From: Gryganskiella cystojenkinii | Taxonomy: Eukaryota > Mortierellomycota > Mortierellomycetes > Mortierellales > Mortierellaceae | Reading direction: 5' to 3' | Length of the DNA stretch: 64,000 nt | Assembly (NCBI GenBank): GCA_015852425.1 | Contig: JAAAIG010000063.1 | Location: 1 to 64,000, forward strand | Shown: positions 43,823 to 56,097 of the stretch, in pieces | Layout of the letters: every line of letters begins with the position of its first letter | Numbering within the stretch: the stretch's first letter is position 1 | The notes under the pieces: model-generated | The model's database searches: none | What the model saw: the letters and a program-made list of their open reading frames with translations, nothing else | What the model was told of the DNA's origin: nothing | Program-made: the position numbers and the translations under genes

Positions 43823-46437
43823 CTATTGAAAAGCCTTGTTATGCTGCGAGGCGCTTTTCAGGCCATAAATTACAGCGCCACGAGCCACTGCAAGCTCGGC
43901 CTTTTGGACCATGATCACATTCTTGACCAGCATCGCTGGGGGTCCGCCATTGCGGGACGAGGTCGAACTGCGACCGTGCGTCGACGTGGGTTGAGATTCG
44001 CTTAATGGCGTCGGCAATAAAGTCTTCAGTCGGTGCGACAAATATTTGCTGGAACCAAGTCCTCCGACGAGGAACAAACCGGCACAGATAGGGTGATTCT
44101 TGAGTTGTTCCTCGATCAAAAGCTGGACTTTAGTCACCACAGGATCAAAGACCTTCTCACTGAGCTCTTGTCCGGTCAAAGACATGTACTCATCCTCGAG
44201 CCATGATGGAGCCGGATCCAGTTCGTTCACATCCAATCCCAGGGGCACGGCCACATGTTTGATCTCATCGACTGCAGACGCGTCGAATTGACACTTGATC
44301 TCTGTAAAACCCTCCAACAGAGTCTCCAAAGCCTTTTGTCGCTGTGGCTTGGCATCGATGTCGATGCCGGCGAGTCTCTCGAGGACCAATGCTTTGAAAT
44401 TCCAATCCAGGATTACAGACCCACAGTTTTCGGCATGAGAACTGGACAGACGCATAAACTGACGAACACCCAGGGAATCGTCGACTTGGAACACGGTGAC
44501 ATGTGTCGTCATACCTCCCGCATCGCAGACAATAAACGTATCCTTGTCCTCGAGTGTCTCGAACTCTGCACAGTGTTCTCGGCAGTAAGTCGCTGCCGCC
44601 TCGGCCTCTGTGATCACAGTCATGTTGACAGCCGGTGTTTGGATGATAACGCCTGCTTCGACATAGCATCTCAAGACGAGTTCTCGCGTTGGTAGCGTCC
44701 ATGACTGAGGGATGGTGATACAATAATGAATAGGGACCGACTCGGCCGCGACAACTTGACTCTTGTTGATCTCCTCGAGAATGTGGCGATGAACACTTCG
44801 GAGATAATGGATAAAGGCGTCCGTGAGGTGGAGTCCATGCTGCAACTGTCCTCGAGCGCCTTGGTCAAAGAGTAAGATTTTGTAGTCCTGGACTAGGAAC
44901 CGATCCGTCTTGGATCGTTTATAGCTAGCCAACGCTGACGAGCCCCAGTCCTCAAAGGTTCGATCCTTGTCCGCCTTGTAAAGACTGACAGTCGGTACTT
45001 TCGAGTATGCACTCACTTGCTTCGGCCTAAGCATAATGAGGGAGAGAGTGGATGAATGGATCGAGACAATCGCGCGCAATGTTAGCATATTTAAAATCGA
45101 AAATGTCATGGTTCTGGTCGTTTCCGGTTGCGGCTGCGGTTGTTTAAGTGATATACCATTTGACGATATCAATCATTTCCCCATCGTTCTGATGCGCATA
45201 AGAGACGGCCGTAAACGTGTTTCCAAAGTCGATGCCGACCACGATTCCATTCTTCTTGGGCCGCCTCCTCTTCTTGGCATCGCCCTCTAGTCGTTGAGCG
45301 TCGACTACGGTCCTATCGATGACTTTGCCCTCCTTGTCGACGTCAATCTCATCGCCCCAGAAGTTTGCCAGGAGTGTGTTGTGTCTTTGTTTGATCTACA
45401 CAACGACAAAAGAATAAAAGTTGAAACAAAAGCAATAGGAGGTTAGTCTTGGCCCCTTGATGAGTCTAAACGGGTATTTGCCACCAAAAAATAAAATAAA
45501 ATAATCACAAGCATAGGGAAAAGTGTTGCTCTACCTCGATCCGTGGAACAGGCCGTTCGAGAAGCAGCTTTGTGCGCATAGGATTCTTGATTATGCTCGG
45601 AGGTCCAGCGGCTAGAAGATTGTTTTGTTTTTAGGTCCGTTGTGGCACAGCAACGAAAAAAATAAAAAAAACAAAGCAAAGTGAGAAAAAAAAGGAAAAC
45701 AACGCCACAGGGGGATTGATAAAGGCATGAACGAACGTGCGGTAAGATGGAGAGAAAGGGATTGGGCTGGCGTTAGAATTTTGCCTCCAGAAACTTGCTG
45801 AAAAAGAATATGCTTATTTACCGATGAAAACAGGTCGTATGCCGTTTGCACCTGTGAGGGTTAGGGGCATCCTTGTCTGATTTGGAGAAGATATCAGGGT
45901 GATAGGTCCTGCGGGAATGGACCCTGCGGGGAGAATCATGATGGGCGGTCTCTGTTGTACACGCATCGGTGACCCGGTAACAAGTTGAGGAAAGGTCTGC
46001 GTCCTGTAAACCGGCCTGGGCGCATTAACAGCCTGGTGAGCATAACCTGGCTGTGGCTGTGGCTGTTGTTGCTGAGATTGCTGCTGGTTGTAGAGCTGTT
46101 GGAGCTGGTGCTGTTGTAACTGGTGATGTTGGATAATCTGACGAGAATGTTGGATAGAGGGATCGACAGCGTAGAGCTGAGACTGCGATTGGGACCGTTG
46201 GTGAAGCTGGTATTGCTGCTGTTGCTGCTGCTGTTGCTGAAGATGGTGGTGGTGGTTTGCACTAGTGGTGGTTGAAATAGCACCATTGGGCTGAGCACCA
46301 ACCATACCCCCGACGACAGCAGCAGCAGCTGGGACCAGTGGCGCAGGCTGGGCTTGGACCAGCGGTCTTACAGCAGGTTGCTGTTGCTGTTGCTGTTGCA
46401 GTGGGTAGTAGTGCTGTTGCTGCTGATGTGCCGCCAT
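43823..46437 (-). CDS. Hsp70-like (HSPA12-type) ATPase with Gln-rich N-terminal extension
   Basis: Exons 46437-45822, 45611-45535, 45395-45157 and 45026-43823 give 711 residues. Residues 1-205 are dominated by Gln, with His and Pro (CAG/CAA tracts), a prion-like composition. After about residue 280 comes the actin-like ATPase: phosphate 1 loop VGIDFGNTFTAV, phosphate 2 loop FIVCDAGGMTTHVTV and adenosine-binding FLVGGLGSSKYL. Canonical Hsp70 is excluded because the substrate-binding domain and EEVD end are absent; the protein stops soon after the ATPase (ARGAVIYGLKSA). HSPA12-like genes are strongly expanded in filamentous fungi. The client or process is unknown. Confidence 0.88.
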
Positions 46438-46879
46438 GGATGATGGCGGTGTGGGGTTGAATGGAGAGAGAAGGAGAGGGAGGGTCGAGTTCAGGGATTG
46501 GGAATGAGACCAAAGAAAGAAAAAGATTAAAAAACGATTAAAAAGATTAAAAAAAGGTCGTTTGCAGGGTTGCAGGCAGGCAGGGGTAGGTCCATAAAAA
46601 AAAAAACGTGCGAAATAAAGTCATTTTCGCTTCCATCCAGTCAGAGCAGCGAACAGGTGGGTGGTGGGTGCTCTCATTCCCTCTTTTCCCTCTGCCATCA
46701 CTGACCCACGCGGTGCCTTCTTTCTTTTTTTCTTCTTCTTTGCCTTCATTCTCTCTCCACCTTCTCACGCATCCGTATCATTATAATTATTATACATTTT
46801 ATACATTTCTCCCTCCCAAATATTACTAGTATTGTCAGCAGCTACATCATCATCATCCCCCCCTCTCACCCAGTCTCTC
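46438..46879. promoter_or_regulatory. Shared divergent promoter region
   Basis: About 440 bp separate the start of the Hsp70-like gene (minus) from the first likely ATG of the PPP1R37-like gene (plus). It contains CT-rich and A/T-rich tracts on the appropriate strands, but no clear TATA box. Confidence 0.5.
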
Positions 46880-49800
46880 ATGATTGGCATCCACCACAAA
46901 GAGACAAACCCTGAAGCCATGGACCCTCCTCCACCTGCGTCCCCATCTTCCACTCCTGTCACTCCCAAAAGTAGCCTCGCCAACGGAGATAGTACCCATA
47001 CAGACAATGGGATAGCAAAGATTGAACACCTGAACCTGGAACAAACACAACAAGAGCCGGCTCTATCAACAACAACAACGACAAAAACAGAATCAACTCC
47101 AGCTATCCCCCCTCTTCCAGCACTCGACCCACTCACCCCGCTCTCAGACGCGTCCTCGGCCGCGACCGAGCTGTCCGAGGAAGACAAGGAGGCAGCACTC
47201 GCGGATGCAATTCACTCGACTGCTTCTTCATCCAACAATGAACCGGATCAACCTTCTCAGCAGACAGGAGCACCAGACGACGGCCAGCCTCGACCTCAAC
47301 AACAACAACATGGAAGTATGTGTTCAAAATGCTCTCATCCTTTCTTTTTTTTTTTTTTTTTGGTCCTTGTCGCAAAAAAGGACGCACCTTGGCCAAAGCA
47401 AAAACAAGCAAAGAACACGCTGTTTTTTACTCACCTACTCGTTTCCCCTCCTCTTTCCCCCCACTTTCTGCTCCAGTGATCATCATTGGCACAAAGACAA
47501 AGCTCAAGAGACCTCCACTTCGGCCGATCGACCTCGACAGCACCCCTTCAAAGTCCATCCTGAAAAAGGAGAGTTCTTACCCCTTTATCGAACAGCCCAT
47601 CCGGAACCCCATCTTCAAGTCCCAATGGCTCCAGAGTACTGTCAGCAAACTGGCCGTCATCAGCGGACCTGCTGTCCCAACAGCCTACACTGCAGACCAA
47701 CCCTCCATGTTTAGAAAACTCGTGGCACAAGCTACAGCTGCAACTCAGGTCACGCCGGCAGCAGGACACGGAGCATCAGCAACCACTCCCTCAGGATCGT
47801 CTCAACAACAGCAACAACAACAACAACAGAGACAACTCCAACGGACAAATTCTGGACCACCCATCTTTGCCAACAATGAACAACGACGACCCCTTCTGGA
47901 ATCTCGTGACAGCTCTTCCTCCATCCTCTCCACAAAGGCGTTGAAACGCGTACGGTTCTCGGTCGGACAATTGGCTACAGAGCATGTCTTTTACCATGAC
48001 GATGCCTACGAGTCTGCAGAGGAAACTGAGCCATCATCTCGTCCTGCCCCAATCACCACTGTGGTTCAACCCAAAAAACCTCTGATGACCTCGGATGGTG
48101 TCGTGGTCGATGACAATATTTATACTGCCAAGGAGATCATGAACTACTACCTCGCTGCTTGCAACAACCGCGAAGAGTTTCCTGTGGACCGACTCGTCTC
48201 AGAGATGCGTACTGCCTCCAGTAGACAGTCAAATCCTCTGTTGACGACCATTGATCTGACTGGTAAATATAGAGTCGTGTCGGGTTTTTTTGCCCTCATT
48301 TGCAGACTGTGAGCATTGAACTGGAACATAATAATGAGATATGAACGTATATTTCTTTATTTTTTTTTATCCCCTCTTTCTTTATAGACGAACTTTTATT
48401 GCGAAAGACTCTGGACCCCATCTCAGATGTGTTGACACTTGAATTTGGGCTGAGCCACCTCATTTTGGATAACTGTGGTCTCGAGGATGATGTAACGTGG
48501 ACAAAGGAAAATGCTTTAAAGACAATGCCATGTGGCTTATCAAGAGTTCTGCAAGCTGAGTCTTTTTGTCTCCTTACTCTCTATGACCTTATTAGACCTT
48601 GAAAATGCTTTTGTACAGTCTGTTGCTCACCGACACGCTTACGACGCTCAGTATTCAGGACAACAAAAAGATCAAATCTACAGGATTTAAATACGTTTCA
48701 GTCTTTGTCAAAAAGACAAAGTCGCTCAAGAGCTTGAATGTCTCTGGAGTTGCGATGGACAAGAAGGCGATCGAGTTTTTAGCCCATGCGCTCAAGATTG
48801 GCCGTTTGGGTTTTGGGTCGCGTCTTGAGGAATTGCGCATGGATCGTTGTGGACTGCGCGGCAACCTACTGGAGACAATGGGTACGTTCTTGGCAGAGCC
48901 GTGGTTCTGTGGACCGGTCGCTATCACTGTTCTTGGTAAGAAAAAAAAAACTAACAATATCTTCTATTATTCTGACTCTTTAATAGCTCCTGCTATCAGA
49001 GAATCCAACTTGCGACAAGTTTCTATGAGATCCAATAGGATTGGCAGCACTGGCGGCGTTTGGATTGGCGTCTTGATGCGCGACTATGATGATCAACCCA
49101 ACAAAGCGATACCCATTAACAACGAGGAACAAGGATTCCGAAGAGTTTTCCCCGGCATTGTCAACCCAGAGCTTTTGAAGCGCACCAGAGGCGTGGAGGT
49201 CCTCGATATCTCGGACAATGACTTGCGCGTAGGTTCTTTTTCGAATCCGGGAGTAGATGGATGTTCACACATGTCAAAGTATGACTCTGGTTCTCACGCG
49301 AATATAACTCTACCCCCTCCCCCAATACGTTATAGCAAGGAGCGGATTATGTGGCTCAGACTCTGCGTAGGAATATGTCGCTGAAGTGCTTGATCATGGC
49401 CAACAACAATCTGGATCCCGCTAGACTCGTCGTGATTGCCGACGCTCTGGTAAGAGAAAACTCTGTCTCGGCAGAGACGAATGATCTTTGGCACTCCAAC
49501 GTAAAAATACTGACAAAACAAAACTCTATACTTCCGTTCCTTAGAAACTCAACATTGGCTTGGAAACCTTGGACCTGAGTCATAATCGCATCTGTGGACC
49601 AGTGATCACCGGTGTCAATGCTTTAACCTCCAAATTGGCATACAACCAATCCCTGACCAAACTCAGCTTGTCCAATACTGGGCTCCAATCCGAGGGAGCC
49701 ATCGCTCTGGCAGAGTTCTTGCCCGAAACTCGAGTCCTGACCCAGCTGGATCTGACAGGAAACGATCTCGTCGACATTGCCGGCGTCATGGCCTTGTCTG

Positions 49801-51329
49801 TCAGTATCCGGATGAACAAGAGTTTGACCTGTCTGGACATGAATGTACCCCCGAACGACGCAGAGTTTGCTCGACTCTCGCGAGATATCCTGCGTGCATG
49901 CATTCGCAACATGGAGGAGAAGACTGGAAAGGACGCGTTTGGGATGCCATCGCCGGACGACTTGCCAACAAATACAATCTTTCGACAGCCCTCGCCAACC
50001 ATTATACCCGAGCCCGTAGTGGCACCTGTCAACCAGGACTTGCAGTGGTCCTTGCTTGAGACTGTCGCTGTGGAGCTGTACCGTACCCGCGAGACCTTGA
50101 CGGCGCTGGGCAAAGCCTTGAAACATGAGCGGATGATGAGAGAACAGTGGCAAATGGAACATTATCACCGAACGATGGATGCTCATATCAGTCGACCTGT
50201 CGCACCAGAGAGTGAGGAGACTGAGGCGAATGGAGTTGCTGTTAATCCTGCCCCAACGATTGAACCGCTTATTCAAAGTCCCAGGGATGTCAGGATGCTC
50301 AACATCATGAATGGCATTTTGACTCGGGGGCCTTTCCAGATTGAGGTAAGGCATGCTCAGCTTTTGTTATTGTTGTTGTCGTTGTTGTTATTGTTGTTGT
50401 TGTGTTCAAGATAGGCGATTCTAAAACTCTTGTTTGTGTTTGCCGCATTAGCAAATATACCATCAACTCAAGAGACATGAGGCCAACATCAAGAGTCTGA
50501 TTCCAAGGATCCATAATGACAAAGCTCTGAATGAGCTCGATGTTATGTACGAGGTTCTCTTGGATTTAGCTCAATCCTACCGCAGCCTCTTTGCCTTGCC
50601 AGAGATGCCACCGGATGTCATTGTGACCAAGAGAACCAATTCTCTTCCTACTGCGACCAAGGAGGGCCAAGTCATTGGAGATTTGACTGCTACTGCCGAC
50701 ACATCCATGGATGGAACAGCAGAGTTATTTCCTGTAACAGCGCCGGAGAGTGATAGTCAAGGTCCCATGGAACCTCAACAGGTCTTGACAAAGGAGCCTG
50801 CCACCGAGAACATGGCATCGTCGTTCTTGCTGGAGGACGACGATGACCTGGACGAGGAAGTTTATACTAACGATGCCCTGATCGACGTGCGCAGGAGCTC
50901 GCTGTTGGCCGAGAATCGGTCCACCGTGACCACGGAAAACTTGGCGAACGGAGGGGAGTCATCAGGAGCAAGTCGTGGACGCGGACAGAAACCCAGTCCG
51001 TTGTCGACAACGGCAATCACTCGAGCTGAAAGCGGTGAGCGATCACCTTCTTCCCTGGCTAGTCCCTTGGAGAAACTTAGAAAGGCTGCAGAGGAAGAGG
51101 AAGGCGAGGTTCTTCGTCGGGGCAAGGATTTGCTTGAGAATGGACTCGAGAACGGAGTCATTGAGGAGACATTGACGGGCGAGGAGCTCAAGACTCAGGT
51201 AATAAGAGCTCGCATATTTTTTTTTTTCTTCAAAAAGCTGTGCAAACTTCCTGTTGCGTGATGTTGACTTGTTTTGTTTTGTTGGTTTGAAATTAGCTCC
51301 TTGGAAGCGACAGCAAGACATCACCATAG
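46880..51329 (+). CDS. PPP1R37-like leucine-rich regulator of protein phosphatase 1
   Basis: Nine exons: 46880-47315, 47477-48262, 48388-48491, 48596-48881, 48987-49228, 49336-49449, 49545-50345, 50452-51198, 51297-51329; all junctions keep frame (about 1,182 residues). The ATG at 46919 is an alternative start. The N-terminus is Pro/Ser/Thr-rich. KRVRFSVG at about residues 301-308 is an RVxF-type PP1 docking motif, followed by an acidic stretch. Residues about 390-700 are ribonuclease-inhibitor-like LRRs (LILDNCGLED, LETLDLSHNRICG, LTQLDLTGNDL), in the arrangement of animal PPP1R37. The tail is acidic and Ser-rich with a coiled-coil-like segment. It should bind and restrain PP1; the target pathway in fungi is not known. 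Confidence 0.85.
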
Positions 51330-51573
51330 AAAATAACTTGTAAAAAAACCGTTTGAATTTGAAGATAATACACAAAGATAACAGAGAAGAAGTGCTTTTT
51401 TAAAACGTATACGAGGTATGATATGCAGCGAAGTATCGACCCAAAAATCGAGCAAAAATCGAGTCGTACATGGCTTTTAGTCAGTCCCATTTTCAAGCAC
51501 ACATTGCGATTCTTGCGTGGTCGCCCAAATCTTACAACATTAGACTATCGGTCCGTGCGTATACTTTATCTCT

Positions 51574-53785
51574 TTGTCTGGTGATTCTGACTTCTCCGCA
51601 AACACGTCGCCAACAACGAATGCCTTCACGCCAAAGAAATCTGTCACAGCTCCAAATCACTTTATATCACGACACCAATCTCTGTCTATCCCCTCGCCAA
51701 TGCAGTTTCTTTGGTCACCATCACAAGCTGTGCCACGGAGATTTATACCGGATCCTGACAAAGAAAACGAGGAGAGTGACGATGTGGTAAGTACTTTTGG
51801 AGAATGATTCAGTTTCTATTTGCTTCGCCTATCTGGTCCGTCTATTCACGTTTTGTTGTATTTTAGGGTCCTCAACTCTTTTCCAGGTCCAAAGCAATTA
51901 GTCGTTGTCAACGAGTTTTCAACTGCACTCCAAAGGAGGAGCACCTGCAGGTCATGAATCACATTTCACAAAGAAATGATTGTGTGTTGATTGCTCCATG
52001 CGGCTGGGGAAAAACACTGGCATACTTTCTTCCTATGGCATTTTGGCCCTAAAGCATTACTGTCATTATCTCGCCATTGATAGCTTCAATGAATGATCAG
52101 CTCCAGGTAAGTCATGATTAGACATTTCCGTGGAGCTCACAATCGCGGCAGGTAGAAATCGTGGTGCTAGTGCTTATCTGTGTACTTTCCCGCTCAATTG
52201 TACAGAAGCTGGTCAAAGCCAAAATACCTCATATCGTTCTCTCTGGCGACAACGCTGATGCCATTGACAGCAATATGGTGAGACGTATAATGGAAGGCGA
52301 GTTCAGAGCAGTCTTTATGTCGCCTGAGATCATTTTTGGCGACAGCCCTACGTCAAAGTTGGTCCAGAGACTATGGCACAACACGCGCTGGCGGGCACTG
52401 CTGCTCGCCGTAGTGGTGGATGAAGTCCATTGCGTTGAAAAATGGGGCACGTTTCGACCAGAATATGCTCGCCTTGGTGAGCTTCGCATTTGGTCACCTG
52501 GAGTTCCGTTTGTGGGCGTAACCGCGACGCTCACTGCTGACGCGCTCACTCAAACCATGGACACACTCTTCCTGTCCAAGGCCAATGTGGTTAGAGTGCG
52601 AGAGGTTCCCACAAATGTTCGTCTTGAGGTTCACACTCAGTCCAAGGATGCCATGAAGGGTCTCAGTCGTCTGCTCGGCAAAGGCAAGACGATTGTTTAC
52701 TTTGAAAAAATCCCCCTGCTCCTCGATGTTTTCAAATACTTATCGCGGGAGAGGCTTGATCTACGTGGTAAGATTGGCCTGTACTTCTCCACTTTAACCC
52801 CCCAGCTTAAGGAGGCGACCATGCTCAAGTTCGCTCAGGGTGGGCTTCAAGTCCTGCTGGCTACCGAGGCTGTGGGTATGGGTTGTGATAATATACCCGA
52901 CGTGATTCAGGTTGTTCAGTTTGGGTAAGTAATACACACAAAGAAATAAGAGACATCGAGCGATGGCTGTGGGAATGTGTGACCTTCTCTAAAATGTCCT
53001 GATATGCATTTGTACTATTTAGTTTTCCAAGGGACATGCCGAGCTTCGTTCAACGATTTGGAGGAGCAGCACGAGATCGCAAGCTCCAAGGCTTTGGAGT
53101 TCTTTACGCACCGCCGATCACCAAAACGTCTCCCACAGACAAAAACGTGCGCGAATTCCTTTCAAACCAGATAGAAAGGAAGTGTCTTTGGACGTTAATA
53201 GACGAGTTGTTCGAGAACGACGGTCGTACTTGCAACAAGAGCTGTTCTGGGTGCTTCATAATTGAACGTCCTTTCCTCGTCCAACATAGCACCATGTCGA
53301 GTAATCAAGGGAAGTGGCCAAGACCCTCGAAGGCGGAGAAACGCATGGCCAGGGAGGCGCTCCTGGCATGGAGAACGAAGGCGTATGAAAGGTGGGTGAG
53401 TAGTAAACCTTTCATGATCGGTAGAGAAACCTGGCTTCTGCCGGACAATGTGGCCAAGGTGCTGTTACAAAAGTTTTCCCAGATCAGAACTACTGAGGCA
53501 GTTGCAGCCTTTGCTTCCTCTTGCTATTGGACGCCCCTCGAAGGAAATATTACATTCAGGGAGGTCGCAGAAGTCCTGGGGAAGATCAACAAGGAGATCG
53601 ATGCTCGCCGTGGATCAGACAGTCAGATGGCGGCATCTGCGATAGCCCAGTCGGAGGACGGTTCTGACAGCGACGGAGAAGGAAGCGATAGTGAGGAGGA
53701 CCTACCGGAATCAGGAGAATTGTTGGCAGCCGCATATGCGACCGATCAGCAGCCTCTTGGTGACCAACCTCTGCCCACAGATTGA
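51574..53785 (+). pseudogene. RecQ-like superfamily 2 helicase, disrupted
   Basis: Exons 51574-51786, 51867-52106, 52206-52924 and 53023-53785 keep frame. Motif I is APCGWGKT, Ia SPLIASMNDQ, II VVVDEVHCVEKWG (DEVH in place of RecQ DEAH), III VGVTATLTA, IV TIVYFE, V VLLATEAVGMGCDNIPDVIQVVQFG and VI PSFVQRFGGAARD. A Cys cluster (CNKSCSGC) resembles part of the RecQ zinc subdomain. An in-frame TAA at 52050-52052 lies between motifs I and Ia, and no ATG starts the first exon (in-frame TAG at 51541). The C-terminus is acidic. It resembles the fungal subtelomeric or mobile-element-linked RecQ group; that link is inference. A sequencing error at the TAA would make it intact from motif I onward. Confidence 0.8.
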
Positions 53786-54189
53786 GGTTGTCGTTCTGAA
53801 AGGATTGGTTGTCCACTAATTTTGTCCGAATGGCACAACCTGTGAAAGCACTTGCAATTTTGCTACATATCTGTTGTCCGATATCCATCCTTATCCATTT
53901 CTCTCTTTCCCCCTGTCGCGTTGTTCTTTTCATTAGTTTTTTCATTGCAAAGTAGTAAAATCTAAAGAAAAAAATAATAAAATTTTGCTGCTTAACTGAC
54001 GATATGCTCAAGAGCTCCTGTTTCTTCTAAATCCACAGCATTCTCCGCCTGGTGCTTTTCAAAAAACCGAGCATCGATCCCCCAGCCATCTTTTCTCCAC
54101 GAAGAAGCTGAAGGTCAGCCACTAGAATTCCTTGATTGCTTTGACCAGACTTCCACAAGATATTGCTGTCTCTGAGGTATTCTTGAACT

Positions 54190-55935
54190 CTAGAGATATC
54201 CCGTGCAGTGGACGGTTTTTTTTGCGTTTGGCGCTGTTGAAGCCAACCCCAACCTCTCGCTCAAACATCCGCGAAATAGCCTGAAAAGTCCTGATGTTGG
54301 TGGAACTGCGTCCTGAGATGTCATGTTGGATCCTTTTGATGAAAAGATGGATTTGATGAGATAGTTATGGTTCTCTTGGAGCATGTCAGTCGCCATCCAT
54401 GTACCATCAACGCCTTTGGGCTTGACAAGCATGCTGGCGAGCCTTGTCGCCTATTCATCCGTCCACAAATGGAGAATACCGTAGAGGAGACGCAGCAGTT
54501 CAAGGGCGTAGTTCTTAATGCCTCCTCCATGCATCATCAAAGTAATGATCGGCAGCAGGTGCTTGATGCCACCAATGTCACCAGCTTCGATGGCCTCGTC
54601 TAACTCAATGTGCATTGCTACATCACAAGAAGAGAAGGGCGTTTATATTGGCGGTAGTACAGGGCAGACCAAAAAGTGACGGCGAAGGATACCACAGAAG
54701 GAGCTGGTGATGGTTTCTGTGAAATGTCGGAATATAAAGCTCATCGGATATACCACCTTGCCGCAGGGACTCGCAGAGCAACTGCACCATTTCATCAAAG
54801 ACAATACTCAGCAACTCGTCCACAGCGCTAAACTCCGGTTTTTCCTTGCTCAAGCACTTACGCCCTAGTAGTAAAAAAATGATCGAGAAAAAGAATACCT
54901 GGGGACTGTGGAGAGCCAAAATGTCTTTTGAAGGTGGCGCGCACAGGTTCATACGAAGGTGGAAGAGTTGGAGGGTCTCTGTACCCATGAAAGGTTGTGG
55001 TAGGGATCAACTTCGACCATGTGGTGGAGCTGAGAGTCAGCAACCTGGACACGGTCATATGGTCGCTGGCAACAATGGTGTTTAAGGGTTTGGCGAACCA
55101 AAGTTTCGGCAATTGAAGACCCACCTGTGTGATTCTTTCCAGTACTGCAATGGTTGATTCGTCAAGCCCCATGGTCTGAGCGGGAAAAAAGCAGTCCTGC
55201 CGATATCAAGCTTTTTGATAGGCATAGCTGGGATAGCAAGGGCAGCGGATCCCTCCGGCGACGATCGCACGATGGCGTTGGAAACATGCGATATGCTGAC
55301 CCAGCGAAACACCTCCAAAATCGAAGTCATTGGGAAAGAACACGTCGGCATTGGGTTCTTGTCTCTCATCCTTCGGGCGAAAGAGAACACGCGGTGCAGC
55401 GGTAGCTGGTGCTGGGCGGTGGGGAAGAGAGTGACGGTGGCGGCAGTGCCAGTGTCGAAAGTATCGCGCTTGTCGGCCCACTAGTGATGGTGCTTGTTAG
55501 CGATTTGATATTATCGTACACGGAATAAAAATCATACCTTTTCACCGCTTCCTTGACTTGATCTAGAGCATCCTTGGTCAACGATCGCAGTGCGTTCTAG
55601 ACTTGGCTGTAGGATACTGAAAGCCCGAGCCCAGAGAGGAGCTCGAATATTCTCTTCGGGCATCCTGTCCAATGGAGAAAAATCCCCATGATGGTCTGAA
55701 AGGCATTGACCATCCGCGAGGGCATGAATATCAGCATCGCCGCGATGCATCCTCGAACAGACGAAGGCTTCTGAGTCCTGCGACGCCTGCATGACTTGCA
55801 CAAGAGGTCCTGATCGGAAATATTTTCCTTGAGCAGACCCTTCAAGAGCCGTGTCAAATTCTTGGCGCCTTCGGCGTACCGATGAACAAAGCGAAAATGA
55901 TCGACTAACAACCCTGCGGCTTTATCCTCAGTCAT
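54190..55935 (-). pseudogene. DUF6589-like gene, disrupted
   Basis: A minus-strand reading can be followed in several frames: ENISDQDLLCKSCRRRRTQ and MVNAFQTIMGIFLHWTGCPKR (55600-55850), ALDQVKEAVKRYDFYSVYDN (about 55515-55575), ADKRDTFDTGTAATVTLF, then LDESTIAVLERI, ASDHMTVSRLLTL, AVDELLSIVFDEM and MLQENHNYLIKSIF near the C-terminus. This order, with a YDN element and a late QENHNY-type element, recalls the fungal DUF6589 family of unknown function, common in repeat-rich regions. Breaks: an in-frame TAG after SYSQV (near 55600), a shift near the T run at about 55185, and a TAG after HLWTDE (about 54447). Genuine introns may be mixed with mutations. Confidence 0.6.
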
Positions 55936-56097
55936 CTCTCAATGCCTCTATTGGTTTCTTTTCTGGATGATCAACAAAAACATTTATATATTTATTTTTC
56001 AATTAGAATAGAAAACTAGAAAAACAACCTGCCTGTGTGTCGACTGAATGGGGAGGGGTATGCTTTAGGTAACTTTTTATTTTTTTATGAACTTGTA

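Noticed and set aside
51297..56097. Terminal inverted repeats or target-site duplications around the helicase/DUF6589 island
   Set aside because: Compared by eye at both edges; no matching ends were found, so no element boundaries are annotated.
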